17,461 nucleotides of DNA from Lachnospiraceae bacterium UBA7093 (GTDB lineage: Bacteria > Bacillota > Clostridia > Lachnospirales > Lachnospiraceae). A program made the translations under genes and the position numbers. Below are positions 6,509-12,829 of this stretch, piece by piece. The notes below the pieces were generated by a model. The model was given only the letters and a program-made list of their open reading frames with translations. It had not been told where the DNA came from and made no database searches. Numbering within the stretch: position 1 is the first letter of the stretch; each line of letters begins with the position of its first letter. Location of the stretch: NCBI GenBank assembly GCA_002492465.1, contig DKYT01000032.1:1-17461 (forward strand), given 5' to 3'.

Positions 6509-6531
6509 TCTGATGACAAATGGTTTACATT
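6499..6531. promoter_or_regulatory. BirA-box-like operator 2 (overlaps bioY -10 and +1)
   Basis: Half-sites ATTGTATACT (6499-6508) and GGTTTACATT (6522-6531) have cores TGTATAC and GTTTACA, again separated by 15 bp with one mismatch. The site repeats the geometry of operator 1 at an offset of exactly 44 bp, about four helical turns, so both would face the same side of the DNA. Confidence 0.65.
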
Positions 6532-6560
6532 ACACATGGAAGAGGAGAGGATATACAATT

Positions 6561-7103
6561 ATGAAAACGAAAAATTTGGCGCTTATAGGCTTAATGTCTG
6601 CTGTTTTATGCATTTTGGGACCTTTGGCACTTCCCATTCCGGTAAGTCCGGTACCTGTTTCCCTGGGATCCTTTGCGGTTTATCTGACAGTTTACATACT
6701 GGGCTTAAAAAAAGGAACTGTCAGCGTGTGCATTTATCTTTTATTAGGGCTTGTAGGTCTTCCGGTGTTTACGGGATTCAGCGGCGGCATTGGAAAGGTG
6801 ATGGGACCTACCGGCGGTTATCTGGTGGGCTATATTTTCATGGCGCTGATCTGCGGCTTCTTTGTGGACAGGTGGAAAACCAATTACGGGCTTATTTTTC
6901 TGGGAATGGTTCTCGGAACGCTGGCGCTTTACCTGTTTGGAACCGCATGGCTTGCAAAGCTTGCCAATATGAGCTTTGGGGCGGCGCTTGGCGCAGGCGT
7001 CATTCCTTTTATCCCAGGCGACCTTGCTAAGATCGTGATTACCCTGCTGGTGGCAACTCCGGTTCGCAAATGCTTGTGGAAGGCTGGTATTTTGGAAAAG
7101 TAG
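6561..7103 (+). CDS. bioY: Biotin transporter BioY (ECF S component)
   Basis: This 180-residue membrane protein is the substrate-binding subunit for biotin uptake. It works alone or with the ECF energising module, none of whose genes are in the window. Six hydrophobic helices are visible. The N-terminal LALPIPVSPVPVSLGSFAVYL and the central GPTGGYLVGYI and IPGDLAKI motifs are family hallmarks. (Stated as separate short motifs: PIPVSPVPVSLGSF near residues 23-36, GPTGGYLVGY near 75-85, PGDLAK near 153-158.) A longer frame is open from TTG 6480. That start falls inside the promoter, while GGAGAGG at 6544-6550 lies 10 nt before ATG 6561, so I use 6561. Control by biotin through BirA is strongly suggested by the two operators. 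Confidence 0.93.
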   Translation: MKTKNLALIGLMSAVLCILGPLALPIPVSPVPVSLGSFAVYLTVYILGLKKGTVSVCIYLLLGLVGLPVFTGFSGGIGKVMGPTGGYLVGYIFMALICGFFVDRWKTNYGLIFLGMVLGTLALYLFGTAWLAKLANMSFGAALGAGVIPFIPGDLAKIVITLLVATPVRKCLWKAGILEK

Positions 7104-7104
7104 T

Positions 7105-7132
7105 TAAAGCTTTTCAAGCATTTTGCCGATAT
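7105..7132 (+). promoter_or_regulatory. Sigma-D (sigma-28, flagellar) promoter match
   Basis: TAAA (7105-7108), 16 bp, then GCCGATAT (7125-7132) matches the Bacillus sigma-D consensus TAAA-N14 to 16-GCCGATAT at every position. It begins 1 bp after the bioY stop codon. The implied transcription start is near 7139, about 54 nt before the start of the next gene. No sigma-A promoter of comparable quality is seen in this gap. Confidence 0.6.
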
Positions 7133-7153
7133 AAACTATAACTGAAAAAATAT

Positions 7154-7167
7154 GCAAATGGATTTGC
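7154..7167. repeat. Short palindrome in the leader of the DUF6033-like gene
   Basis: GCAAAT-GG-ATTTGC is a perfect inverted repeat with a 2-bp centre, about 10 bp upstream of the AAGGAGG ribosome site and downstream of the predicted transcription start. It could be a weak leader hairpin or an operator. Confidence 0.3.
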
Positions 7168-7192
7168 GCAGGCAGACAAGGAGGTTATGGCA

Positions 7193-7945
7193 ATGGGCAA
7201 TGGAACCAGCGGAGTGGAAGCAGGCAGTCAGATATCCCCTGCTTACACAGAAACTACCAAAACAAACAAAAAACCCAATCAGTACGGAAAGCAGATTGGA
7301 AATCCTACTTTAAGCGAAGAGGGAGAAAAGTATTACGAGCAGCTGAAAAAGAAATACGGAAATATGGATTTTATCCTGGTAAGCAGCGATATGAAGGAGC
7401 AGGCAAAGGCACATGCGGCAAGCTTTGCCAATCCATATAAGCCGGTTGTTCTCATCGATGAAGAAAAGATCGAGAAGATGGCGACGGATGAAAATTTCCG
7501 GAGACAATATGAAAAGATCATCAGCAACGCCGGATCAGGGCTGTCCAATCTGAAATCCCGTCTGGAAAGATCAGGCGCTAATGTAAAGGGTTACGGAATG
7601 CAGGTAAACGACGGCGGAACCATGAGCTTTTTCGCAGTGCTCGATAAGACCAATGCACAGCAGAGAGAGCGGATTCAGAAGAGAACTGCCGCAAAGAAGG
7701 AAGAGAGAAAAGCGGCAGAGAAAAAGGCGGAAAAGAAAGAACGGGAAGAAAAGCTTCAGGAAAAACTTGGAGCGGGAGGTTCTTCTTCCTGGTGGGAAAA
7801 GGATGAAGATGCTGTTGTAATTACCGGTTATTCCATAGAGGAATTGATGCAGAAGATCGACGACTACACATTTGCAGAGAGAAGCAATTACGTGCAGACG
7901 AAAGAGGAGCAGATGATTGGTCAACATGTTGACTTCCGCAGTTAA
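7193..7945 (+). CDS. DUF6033-like protein of unknown function
   Basis: This 250-residue hydrophilic protein has no signal peptide or membrane helix. It has a Gly/Ser/Thr-rich flexible N-terminus (to about residue 45). A folded part follows with KYYEQLKKKYGNMDF, VVLIDEEKIEKMATDENF and a GTMSFFAVLD strand. A long Lys/Glu-rich coiled coil spans about residues 158-195, and the tail contains SSSWWEKDEDAVV. The order KYGN, then EKMA.D, then a strand resembles the DUF6033 family of clostridia as I remember it. No biochemical role is known to me. AAGGAGG (7178-7184) sits 8 nt before ATG 7193, so I prefer it over ATG 7187. The sigma-D-like promoter upstream would place it in the motility regulon. A strong terminator ends the transcript. 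Confidence 0.8.
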   Translation: MGNGTSGVEAGSQISPAYTETTKTNKKPNQYGKQIGNPTLSEEGEKYYEQLKKKYGNMDFILVSSDMKEQAKAHAASFANPYKPVVLIDEEKIEKMATDENFRRQYEKIISNAGSGLSNLKSRLERSGANVKGYGMQVNDGGTMSFFAVLDKTNAQQRERIQKRTAAKKEERKAAEKKAEKKEREEKLQEKLGAGGSSSWWEKDEDAVVITGYSIEELMQKIDDYTFAERSNYVQTKEEQMIGQHVDFRS

Positions 7946-7967
7946 TCTATTGTTCAGAATATAGCGC

Positions 7968-8008
7968 GCGCCGCCTACAGATATCGCTGGAAGGCGGCGC
8001 ATATTTTT
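7968..8008 (+). terminator. Intrinsic terminator of the DUF6033-like gene
   Basis: GCGCCGCCT (7968-7976) pairs perfectly with AGGCGGCGC (7992-8000) around a 15-nt loop, followed by ATATTTTT. It lies 22 nt after the stop codon. Confidence 0.85.
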
Positions 8009-8010
8009 GC

Positions 8011-8039
8011 TTGAAAATCAGGGACTATACTGGTAATCT
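8011..8039 (+). promoter_or_regulatory. Probable azlCD promoter
   Basis: TTGAAA (8011-8016) and TAATCT (8034-8039) are 17 bp apart, with a TG pair one base upstream of the -10 box. It lies directly after the previous terminator. The leader carries a small dyad AGCGTT...AACGCT (8062-8084) just before the ribosome site. Confidence 0.5.
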
Positions 8040-8101
8040 TATATAGAATATGGCAAGCAGGAGCGTTCTTCGGTACAAAACGCTTCGGAATGGAGATAAG
8101 G

Positions 8102-8800
8102 ATGAATATTCGATATGCATGGAAGCGTTCGCTGCCGGTGATGGCAGGTTATATTGTGCTGGGTATGGGATTTGGAATATTGCTTACAAGCAAAGGCTAC
8201 AGCGTAGTTTGGGTATTCCTCATGAGTCTTTTGATCTACGCAGGTTCTATGCAATATGTGGCGGTGGATCTGTTGGCGGGGGGCGCTTCCCTGATCTCGG
8301 CGGCACTTATGACTTTAATGGTCAATGCAAGGCACCTTTTCTATGGGATATCCATGATTGACCGATATAGGGGAACCGGAAGGAAAAAGCCCTATCTGAT
8401 TTTTTCCCTGACAGATGAGACTTATTCGCTGGTTTGCAGCGGAGATGTGCCGGCGGAAATTGACCAGAAGAAATATTTCTTTTGGGTATCTCTTTTAGAC
8501 CAGTCTTATTGGGTGATCGGAAGTACGCTGGGAGGATTGATTGGCAATATGCTTACTTTTAATACGGCGGGAATTGATTTTTCCATGACGGCGCTTTTTA
8601 TCGTGGTATTTATTGAACAGTGGAAAAGTACCCGCAATCATGCCAGCGCATTGATTGGCGTGACGGTCTCTTTGGTGTGTCTGTTGATTTTTGGCGGGGA
8701 CAATTTCCTGATTCCTTCCATGGCTGCCATTACGGCGGTATTGACTCTTTTAAGAGGAAGGCTGGAACAAAAGGAAAGTGGGGAAAAGAACAATGGGTGA
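8102..8800 (+). CDS. azlC: AzlC-type branched-chain amino acid exporter, large subunit
   Basis: AzlC with AzlD exports branched-chain amino acids and confers azaleucine resistance in Bacillus. This 232-residue protein shows the family hallmarks: the N-terminal LPVMAGYIVLGMGFGIL near residues 10-26, then LIYAGSMQYVAVDLL and MVNARHLFYGISM. Several hydrophobic helices fill the rest. An upstream in-frame ATG at 8090 lacks a ribosome site. GGAG at 8092-8095 lies 6 nt before ATG 8102, so the shorter start is used. Its stop overlaps the start region of azlD. Confidence 0.92.
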   Translation: MNIRYAWKRSLPVMAGYIVLGMGFGILLTSKGYSVVWVFLMSLLIYAGSMQYVAVDLLAGGASLISAALMTLMVNARHLFYGISMIDRYRGTGRKKPYLIFSLTDETYSLVCSGDVPAEIDQKKYFFWVSLLDQSYWVIGSTLGGLIGNMLTFNTAGIDFSMTALFIVVFIEQWKSTRNHASALIGVTVSLVCLLIFGGDNFLIPSMAAITAVLTLLRGRLEQKESGEKNNG

Positions 8801-9110
8801 TTTGCATTCCGGGCTTCTGGTGGCTGTGATTGCGCTGGTTACGCTGCTGCTGAGAGCGCTGCCCTTTATCATCTTTGGAGGAAAAGGAAAGACGCCGGCT
8901 TTTATTACATATTTGTCCAATGTGCTTCCCTGTGCGATTATGGGAATGTTGATCGTATACTGTCTGCGGGGGACGGAGCTTTTAAAGGCGCCCTATGGGA
9001 TACCTGAGCTGATTGCAGGAGGAACTGTGGTGTTCCTTCATTTGTGGAAGAAGAATACCTTGCTCAGCATAGCTGTGGGAACCATATTGTATATGTTTTT
9101 AGTCCAATAA
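8793..9110 (+). CDS. azlD: AzlD-type branched-chain amino acid exporter, small subunit
   Basis: This 105-residue protein has four hydrophobic helices, with TLLLRALPFIIFGG near the N-terminus and YLSNVLPCAIMGMLIVYCL, both typical of AzlD. (Short motifs: LLLRALPF near residue 17 and VLPCAIMGML near residue 46.) The ATG at 8793 lies inside the end of azlC, whose TGA is 8798-8800. An in-frame GTG at 8778 is also possible, but GGGGA at 8780-8784 is well spaced for 8793. It forms the two-subunit exporter with AzlC in the membrane. No Lrp-type regulator gene is adjacent. Confidence 0.92.
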   Translation: MGDLHSGLLVAVIALVTLLLRALPFIIFGGKGKTPAFITYLSNVLPCAIMGMLIVYCLRGTELLKAPYGIPELIAGGTVVFLHLWKKNTLLSIAVGTILYMFLVQ

Positions 9111-9140
9111 GCCGGCTTGCAAAGCATGTCGGCGTTTGGT
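9106..9140 (+). repeat. Diverged copy of the 37-bp GC-rich element at the azlD 3' end
   Basis: AATAAGCCGGCTTGCAAAGC and the following bases match the tandem units at about 26 of 35 positions. The copy overlaps the azlD stop codon. Its apical stem GCTT-GCA-AAGC keeps pairing where the tandem copies have GCTC-GCG-GAGC, a compensatory change. Confidence 0.55.
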
Positions 9141-9189
9141 GCAGACCTGATCTAAGATAGATTCTATTAAAAAATGGAGGAAAAATGAG

Positions 9190-9552
9190 ATGAATGTTGC
9201 GGGAATCGGGGGAACCTGGGGCGGCGGGAAGCAAAAACTGGAAAAACCACAGGCGGAAACGGGGAAAAGCTTTCAGGAAAGCATTGCGGAGGTTTCAGGA
9301 ATGACTACCCAGGAGCTTATGGAGGAGCTTGGAAAGGCAAAAGAAGAGTTGTATAAGAAAGCGCAAAAGGGAGAGCTTGAAGAAAGCTTTCAGATCGGAG
9401 GACAGGCCTTTACCTTAAAGGAATGGGATAAGCTGATGGATTCCTTCGATTCCGCGCAAGATAAGCTGAAGGCAATGCTGGAAGAGAGGATGGAGCAGCA
9501 GAAGAAAGCGGCAATGCAGGCGGAGCTTCGAAATGAGGATGAAGAAGGATGA
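9190..9552 (+). CDS. Small hydrophilic protein of unknown function, first gene of a birA-dus operon
   Basis: This 120-residue protein has a Gly/Trp-rich N-terminus (MNVAGIGGTWGGGKQ), no signal peptide and no membrane helix. Its middle and C-terminal parts are largely helical and charged: ELMEELGKAKEELYKK, then IGGQAFTLKEWDKLMDSFD, then a Glu/Lys/Gln-rich helix to the end. I do not recognise a named family. The style, with a glycine-rich head and coiled-coil tail, resembles the DUF6033-like protein in this window, and the two could belong to one class. GGAGG at 9176-9180 lies 9 nt before ATG 9190. An earlier ATG at 9185 stops after two codons. Its TGA overlaps the birA ATG (ATGA). Confidence 0.75.
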   Translation: MNVAGIGGTWGGGKQKLEKPQAETGKSFQESIAEVSGMTTQELMEELGKAKEELYKKAQKGELEESFQIGGQAFTLKEWDKLMDSFDSAQDKLKAMLEERMEQQKKAAMQAELRNEDEEG

Positions 9553-10550
9553 AGATAAAGGATCAGGTACTGCTGCTTTTGGAAGAGCATCGAGGAGAGT
9601 TCTTTTCCGGGCAGGAGGTAGCGGAGCGATTGTCCGTTACCAGGGCAGGTGTGTGGAAGGCGGTAAAGGCGCTTCAAAAGGAAGGCTATGCCATAGAAGC
9701 GGTAAATAATAAAGGATATATTTTGGAAAAAGCGCCGGATGTGCTTTCCGCCGCTTATATCCAGCGGAGGCTTCAGGAAAAAGGAATTTATCTTGTGGTA
9801 CAGGCGGAAAAAATAGTAGATTCCACCAATAATGTATTGAAGCAGTATGGGGCAGCCGGTGAAAAGCGGGATATGGTGCTGCTTGCGGAGGAGCAAAGCG
9901 CCGGAAGGGGCAGAAGGGGACGTTCCTTTTATTCTCCGGAGGGCACCGGGCTTTATTTAAGTCTTTTGCTCCATCCCAATGTAGGAGCGGAGGAGGGAAC
10001 GCTGCTCACCACGTTGACTGCGGTAGCGGCGGCGGAGGCAGTTGAGGAAATTGCCGGGGAGCCGGTGCAGATCAAATGGGTCAATGATGTGTGGCTGCGG
10101 GGGAAAAAGATCTCCGGCATTTTAACGGAGGGCTCCGCTTCCATGGAGGAGGGAAAGCTGGAATATGTGGTGGTTGGCATCGGCATTAACCTTTATGAGC
10201 CAAAGGGAGGTTTCCCGGAGGGGATCAGGGAGGTGGCGGGCGCTGTGTTTACCAATCACATCACCAGAGAAAATCTGCGCAACCGCCTTTCGGTAGCGTT
10301 TTTAACCAATTTTATGAAATATTACCGATCTTTTCCGGAAAGGTCTTATTTGGAGGCATATAGAGAGCGTTGTTTTGCGATAGGGAAAAAAGTGCGTATT
10401 ATCGCGCCGGATGGCGCTCAGGCGGGGAACGCTGCCCGTGAATATGCAAAGGTGTTGGGCATAGACGAGGCTTGTCATCTTCATGTCCAATATGAGGATG
10501 GAAGTACAGAGTTTCTTTCCAGCGGAGAGATCAGTATCAGGATGGAATGA
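9549..10550 (+). CDS. birA: Bifunctional biotin--protein ligase and biotin operon repressor BirA
   Basis: BirA activates biotin to biotinyl-AMP, attaches it to biotin carboxyl carrier proteins and, when idle, dimerises to repress biotin genes. The 333 residues hold an N-terminal winged helix (about 1-60: SGQEVAERLSVTRAGVWKAV as the recognition helix region). The ligase core has GRGRRGR at 119-125, KWVNDVW at 176-182 and GKKISGILTE from 185 with catalytic Lys near 187. A C-terminal SH3-like domain follows from about 275. The HTH makes it the regulatory class, not a minimal ligase. ATG overlaps the previous stop, and its own stop overlaps dus. The paired operators at bioY are its likely targets. 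Confidence 0.95.
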   Translation: MKIKDQVLLLLEEHRGEFFSGQEVAERLSVTRAGVWKAVKALQKEGYAIEAVNNKGYILEKAPDVLSAAYIQRRLQEKGIYLVVQAEKIVDSTNNVLKQYGAAGEKRDMVLLAEEQSAGRGRRGRSFYSPEGTGLYLSLLLHPNVGAEEGTLLTTLTAVAAAEAVEEIAGEPVQIKWVNDVWLRGKKISGILTEGSASMEEGKLEYVVVGIGINLYEPKGGFPEGIREVAGAVFTNHITRENLRNRLSVAFLTNFMKYYRSFPERSYLEAYRERCFAIGKKVRIIAPDGAQAGNAAREYAKVLGIDEACHLHVQYEDGSTEFLSSGEISIRME

Positions 10551-11509
10551 AGAGTCAGCTTATGAAATTTTATTTTGCCCCTCTTGAGGGGATTACAGGA
10601 TATCTTTACAGAAATGCCTATCATGATTTCTTTGATTGCGGAATTGACAAGTATTTCACGCCCTTTCTTGCAGTCAGCCAAAATGGACTGACCAGAACAA
10701 GGGAGCTTGCCGACGTTGATCCCGCCCATAACCGGAAGATGGACATCGTGCCGCAGCTTCTTGGAAACAAAGGAGGAGAGGTGGGTTCCTATCTTTACAG
10801 GCTTCATGAGATGGGCTATGAAGAGGTCAATCTTAACCTGGGCTGCCCTTATCAGACGGTGGTGTCTAAGAAAAAGGGAGCGGGGCTGTTGGAGGATCTG
10901 AAACTTTTAAGGGAATTTCTGGACGGCGTTTTTGCAGATTGTCCGGTGGCGGTTTCTGTTAAAACCAGAATTGGAATGGAAAAGGCGGAGGAATTTGAAG
11001 AGATTTTGGCGGTTTACAACCAATATCCGCTGTCGGAACTGATCGTGCATCCAAGGGTGCGGGCTGATTTTTACGATCATTATCCGAATCTGGATGTATT
11101 TGACTTTGCCCTTAAGGAGAGCAAAGCGCCGGTTTGCTATAACGGGGATATTTTTACCCTGGAGGACTACAAGGAGCTTGTGGCCAGGTTTCCTACATTG
11201 GACAGGCTTATGATGGGAAGGGGGCTGCTTGCGAATCCAGGTCTGCTTTCGGAGATTTTGACGGGTGAACCTATGAAAAAGGAAGAATTGAGAAGATTTC
11301 ACGACCGGATTTATGGAGACTACAGGCAGATCATGTCAGGGGATAAAAATACGTTGTTCAAAATGAAGGAGCTGTGGAATTACATGCAGCTGATGTTTGA
11401 GGAGAAAGACAGATATATAAAAAAAATCCGCAAGGCACAGAGCCTTGTGGATTATGAAAATGCAGTGGATATGTTGTTTGACCGATGTCCCCTTATAATA
11501 AAAAGATAA
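10547..11509 (+). CDS. tRNA-dihydrouridine synthase (Dus family)
   Basis: This FMN enzyme reduces uridines in the tRNA D-loop using NADPH. The 320 residues form a TIM barrel. FAPLEGITGYLYRNAY near residues 10-25 is the flavin-binding start. NLNLGCPYQTVVSKKKGAGLL contains the catalytic Cys100. VKTRIGM, HPRVRADFY, NGDIFT and MGRGLLANPG follow in the family order. A C-terminal helical domain begins at about residue 240. Which uridine it reduces (DusB-like or other subgroup) cannot be told. ATG 10547 overlaps the birA stop as ATGA, so translation is coupled. Its 3' end overlaps the convergent MATE gene by 17 bp, and no terminator lies between them. Confidence 0.93.
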   Translation: MKSQLMKFYFAPLEGITGYLYRNAYHDFFDCGIDKYFTPFLAVSQNGLTRTRELADVDPAHNRKMDIVPQLLGNKGGEVGSYLYRLHEMGYEEVNLNLGCPYQTVVSKKKGAGLLEDLKLLREFLDGVFADCPVAVSVKTRIGMEKAEEFEEILAVYNQYPLSELIVHPRVRADFYDHYPNLDVFDFALKESKAPVCYNGDIFTLEDYKELVARFPTLDRLMMGRGLLANPGLLSEILTGEPMKKEELRRFHDRIYGDYRQIMSGDKNTLFKMKELWNYMQLMFEEKDRYIKKIRKAQSLVDYENAVDMLFDRCPLIIKR

Positions 11510-12761
11510 GACTGCAAATACCCAAGATCACTTGTACGCAGGGTATGGTATACCATACGCCGTTAAGCCCCATAAATAAGGGCAGTACATAGATCAGCAC
11601 CAGGGTCAGCAGGATCTCGCCGTATACCAGCAGACCGGAGCGGATGATTTTGTGGGTGGCATAAAAGTAAGAAACAGCGGGTTTGGTAAGTCCATAGAGC
11701 GCCATAATAAGGGCAAAGGGTGGCGCGGCGTAGATGATATATGCGGCAGCCTGAGGGGAAGTACCGTAAAAAACAGGTATAAGGTCCCGAACCAGAAGGA
11801 AAAGCACGGCGCCCGCTACGCCGAAGCTTATGCCCAGGGAAAAGGTCCAGCGCATATAGGTTTTTAAAGCCTTCTGATCTCCTTTCCCCTGGCTCAGGGA
11901 AAACAAAGGCTGGCTTCCATCGCCAATGCCCTGTACCAGAAGCTCCATAAAGGAGATGATGTAGGCAAGCACCGCATAAGCGCTGACCGCTTCTGAACCG
12001 CCGTATTTAAGAGCCTGTAAATTCATAAAAATAATGGTAACAGAGGGCAGGTAGGTAAGCCCAAAGGGGGATACGGCAACCCTCAGAATGGAACCAATGA
12101 TTTCCTTGCAGGGGCGCATATCGGAAAAGGAAATGCGATTTTCTTTCCTGCTATAAAAAGCGATGCAGAAAATCAGGGTCAAGACCTGACCCAGTACAGT
12201 GGCAAGAGCGGCGCCCTGGAGCTTTAGATCCAGAACCATTACAAAATAGTAATCCAACAGGATGTTGGAAATGCAGCCGGACGCCATGGCGCACATGGCA
12301 TAAAAGGATGCGCCGTGGTTACGCATAAGAGGAATCAGCCCTGATGCAAGAACCTGTACGACGCCGCCCAGAAGAATATAGTTTAAGTAAGTTGCGGCAA
12401 GGGACAGTAGTTCTCCTTTGGCGCCCAGCAGCTTAAGCAGCGGTGTGCCAAGAAGAAAGAGCGCAAGCACCAGGAAAAGAGCGCAGAAAAGAAGCAGAAA
12501 GAAAGCGTTGCCCTCTGCTTTTGCGGCTTTTTCTTTATGCCCTGCGCCTGCATTTAAAGACACGTTTACGGCGGCGCCCATACCGATACCGGTACCCAGA
12601 GAGATGATCAGCGCCACCAGGGGCCATGCGATATTGATAGCGGCAAGACCTGGGTCGCCCATTGCCCTGCCTACAAAAATTCCATCCACAATGGAATAAA
12701 TTCCCGTCAACAAAAAAGAAAGCATGGAAGGGAAAATATATCCTGCATATTGTTTCTTCAT
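11493..12761 (-). CDS. MATE-family efflux transporter
   Basis: This 422-residue membrane protein has about 12 hydrophobic helices. The N-terminus KKQYAGYIFPSMLSFLLTGI and the following YSIVDGIFVGRAMGD are typical of the MATE branch common in clostridia (Na+- or H+-driven drug and metabolite export). A second-half copy appears as GIGDGSQPLFSLSQGKGD. The frame is open back to 12923. The true start is ATG 12761, preceded by GGAG with 6-nt spacing, while the extra upstream residues are hydrophilic and overlap AGCS coding sequence. It has its own promoter at 12792-12820. It is slightly shorter than the usual 440-450 residues. Its stop lies inside the 3' end of dus. Confidence 0.9.
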   Translation of the reverse strand: MKKQYAGYIFPSMLSFLLTGIYSIVDGIFVGRAMGDPGLAAINIAWPLVALIISLGTGIGMGAAVNVSLNAGAGHKEKAAKAEGNAFFLLLFCALFLVLALFLLGTPLLKLLGAKGELLSLAATYLNYILLGGVVQVLASGLIPLMRNHGASFYAMCAMASGCISNILLDYYFVMVLDLKLQGAALATVLGQVLTLIFCIAFYSRKENRISFSDMRPCKEIIGSILRVAVSPFGLTYLPSVTIIFMNLQALKYGGSEAVSAYAVLAYIISFMELLVQGIGDGSQPLFSLSQGKGDQKALKTYMRWTFSLGISFGVAGAVLFLLVRDLIPVFYGTSPQAAAYIIYAAPPFALIMALYGLTKPAVSYFYATHKIIRSGLLVYGEILLTLVLIYVLPLFMGLNGVWYTIPCVQVILGICSLIFLL

Positions 12762-12791
12762 AAGCTTCTCCGATTCAACACATAATTTATT

Positions 12792-12820
12792 ATTATAACG
12801 GCTCGTCGGAAAAGATGCAA
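12792..12820 (-). promoter_or_regulatory. Promoter of the MATE gene
   Basis: On the minus strand TTGCAT (12820-12815) and TATAAT (12797-12792) are 17 bp apart, about 30 nt before the start codon. The -35 box is only a few bp from the AGCS stop codon, so the gene can be read independently of AGCS. Confidence 0.7.
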
Positions 12821-12829
12821 ATAAACAAT

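Noticed and set aside
7095..7115. Hairpin GAAAAG...CTTTTC at the bioY end as a terminator
   Set aside because: The stem is only 6 A/T-rich pairs and has no proper T-run, so readthrough from bioY into the next gene cannot be excluded.
9111..9189. A second sigma-D promoter before the 120-residue protein
   Set aside because: No GCCGATAT-like box is present. Only weak sigma-A-like hexamers can be drawn.
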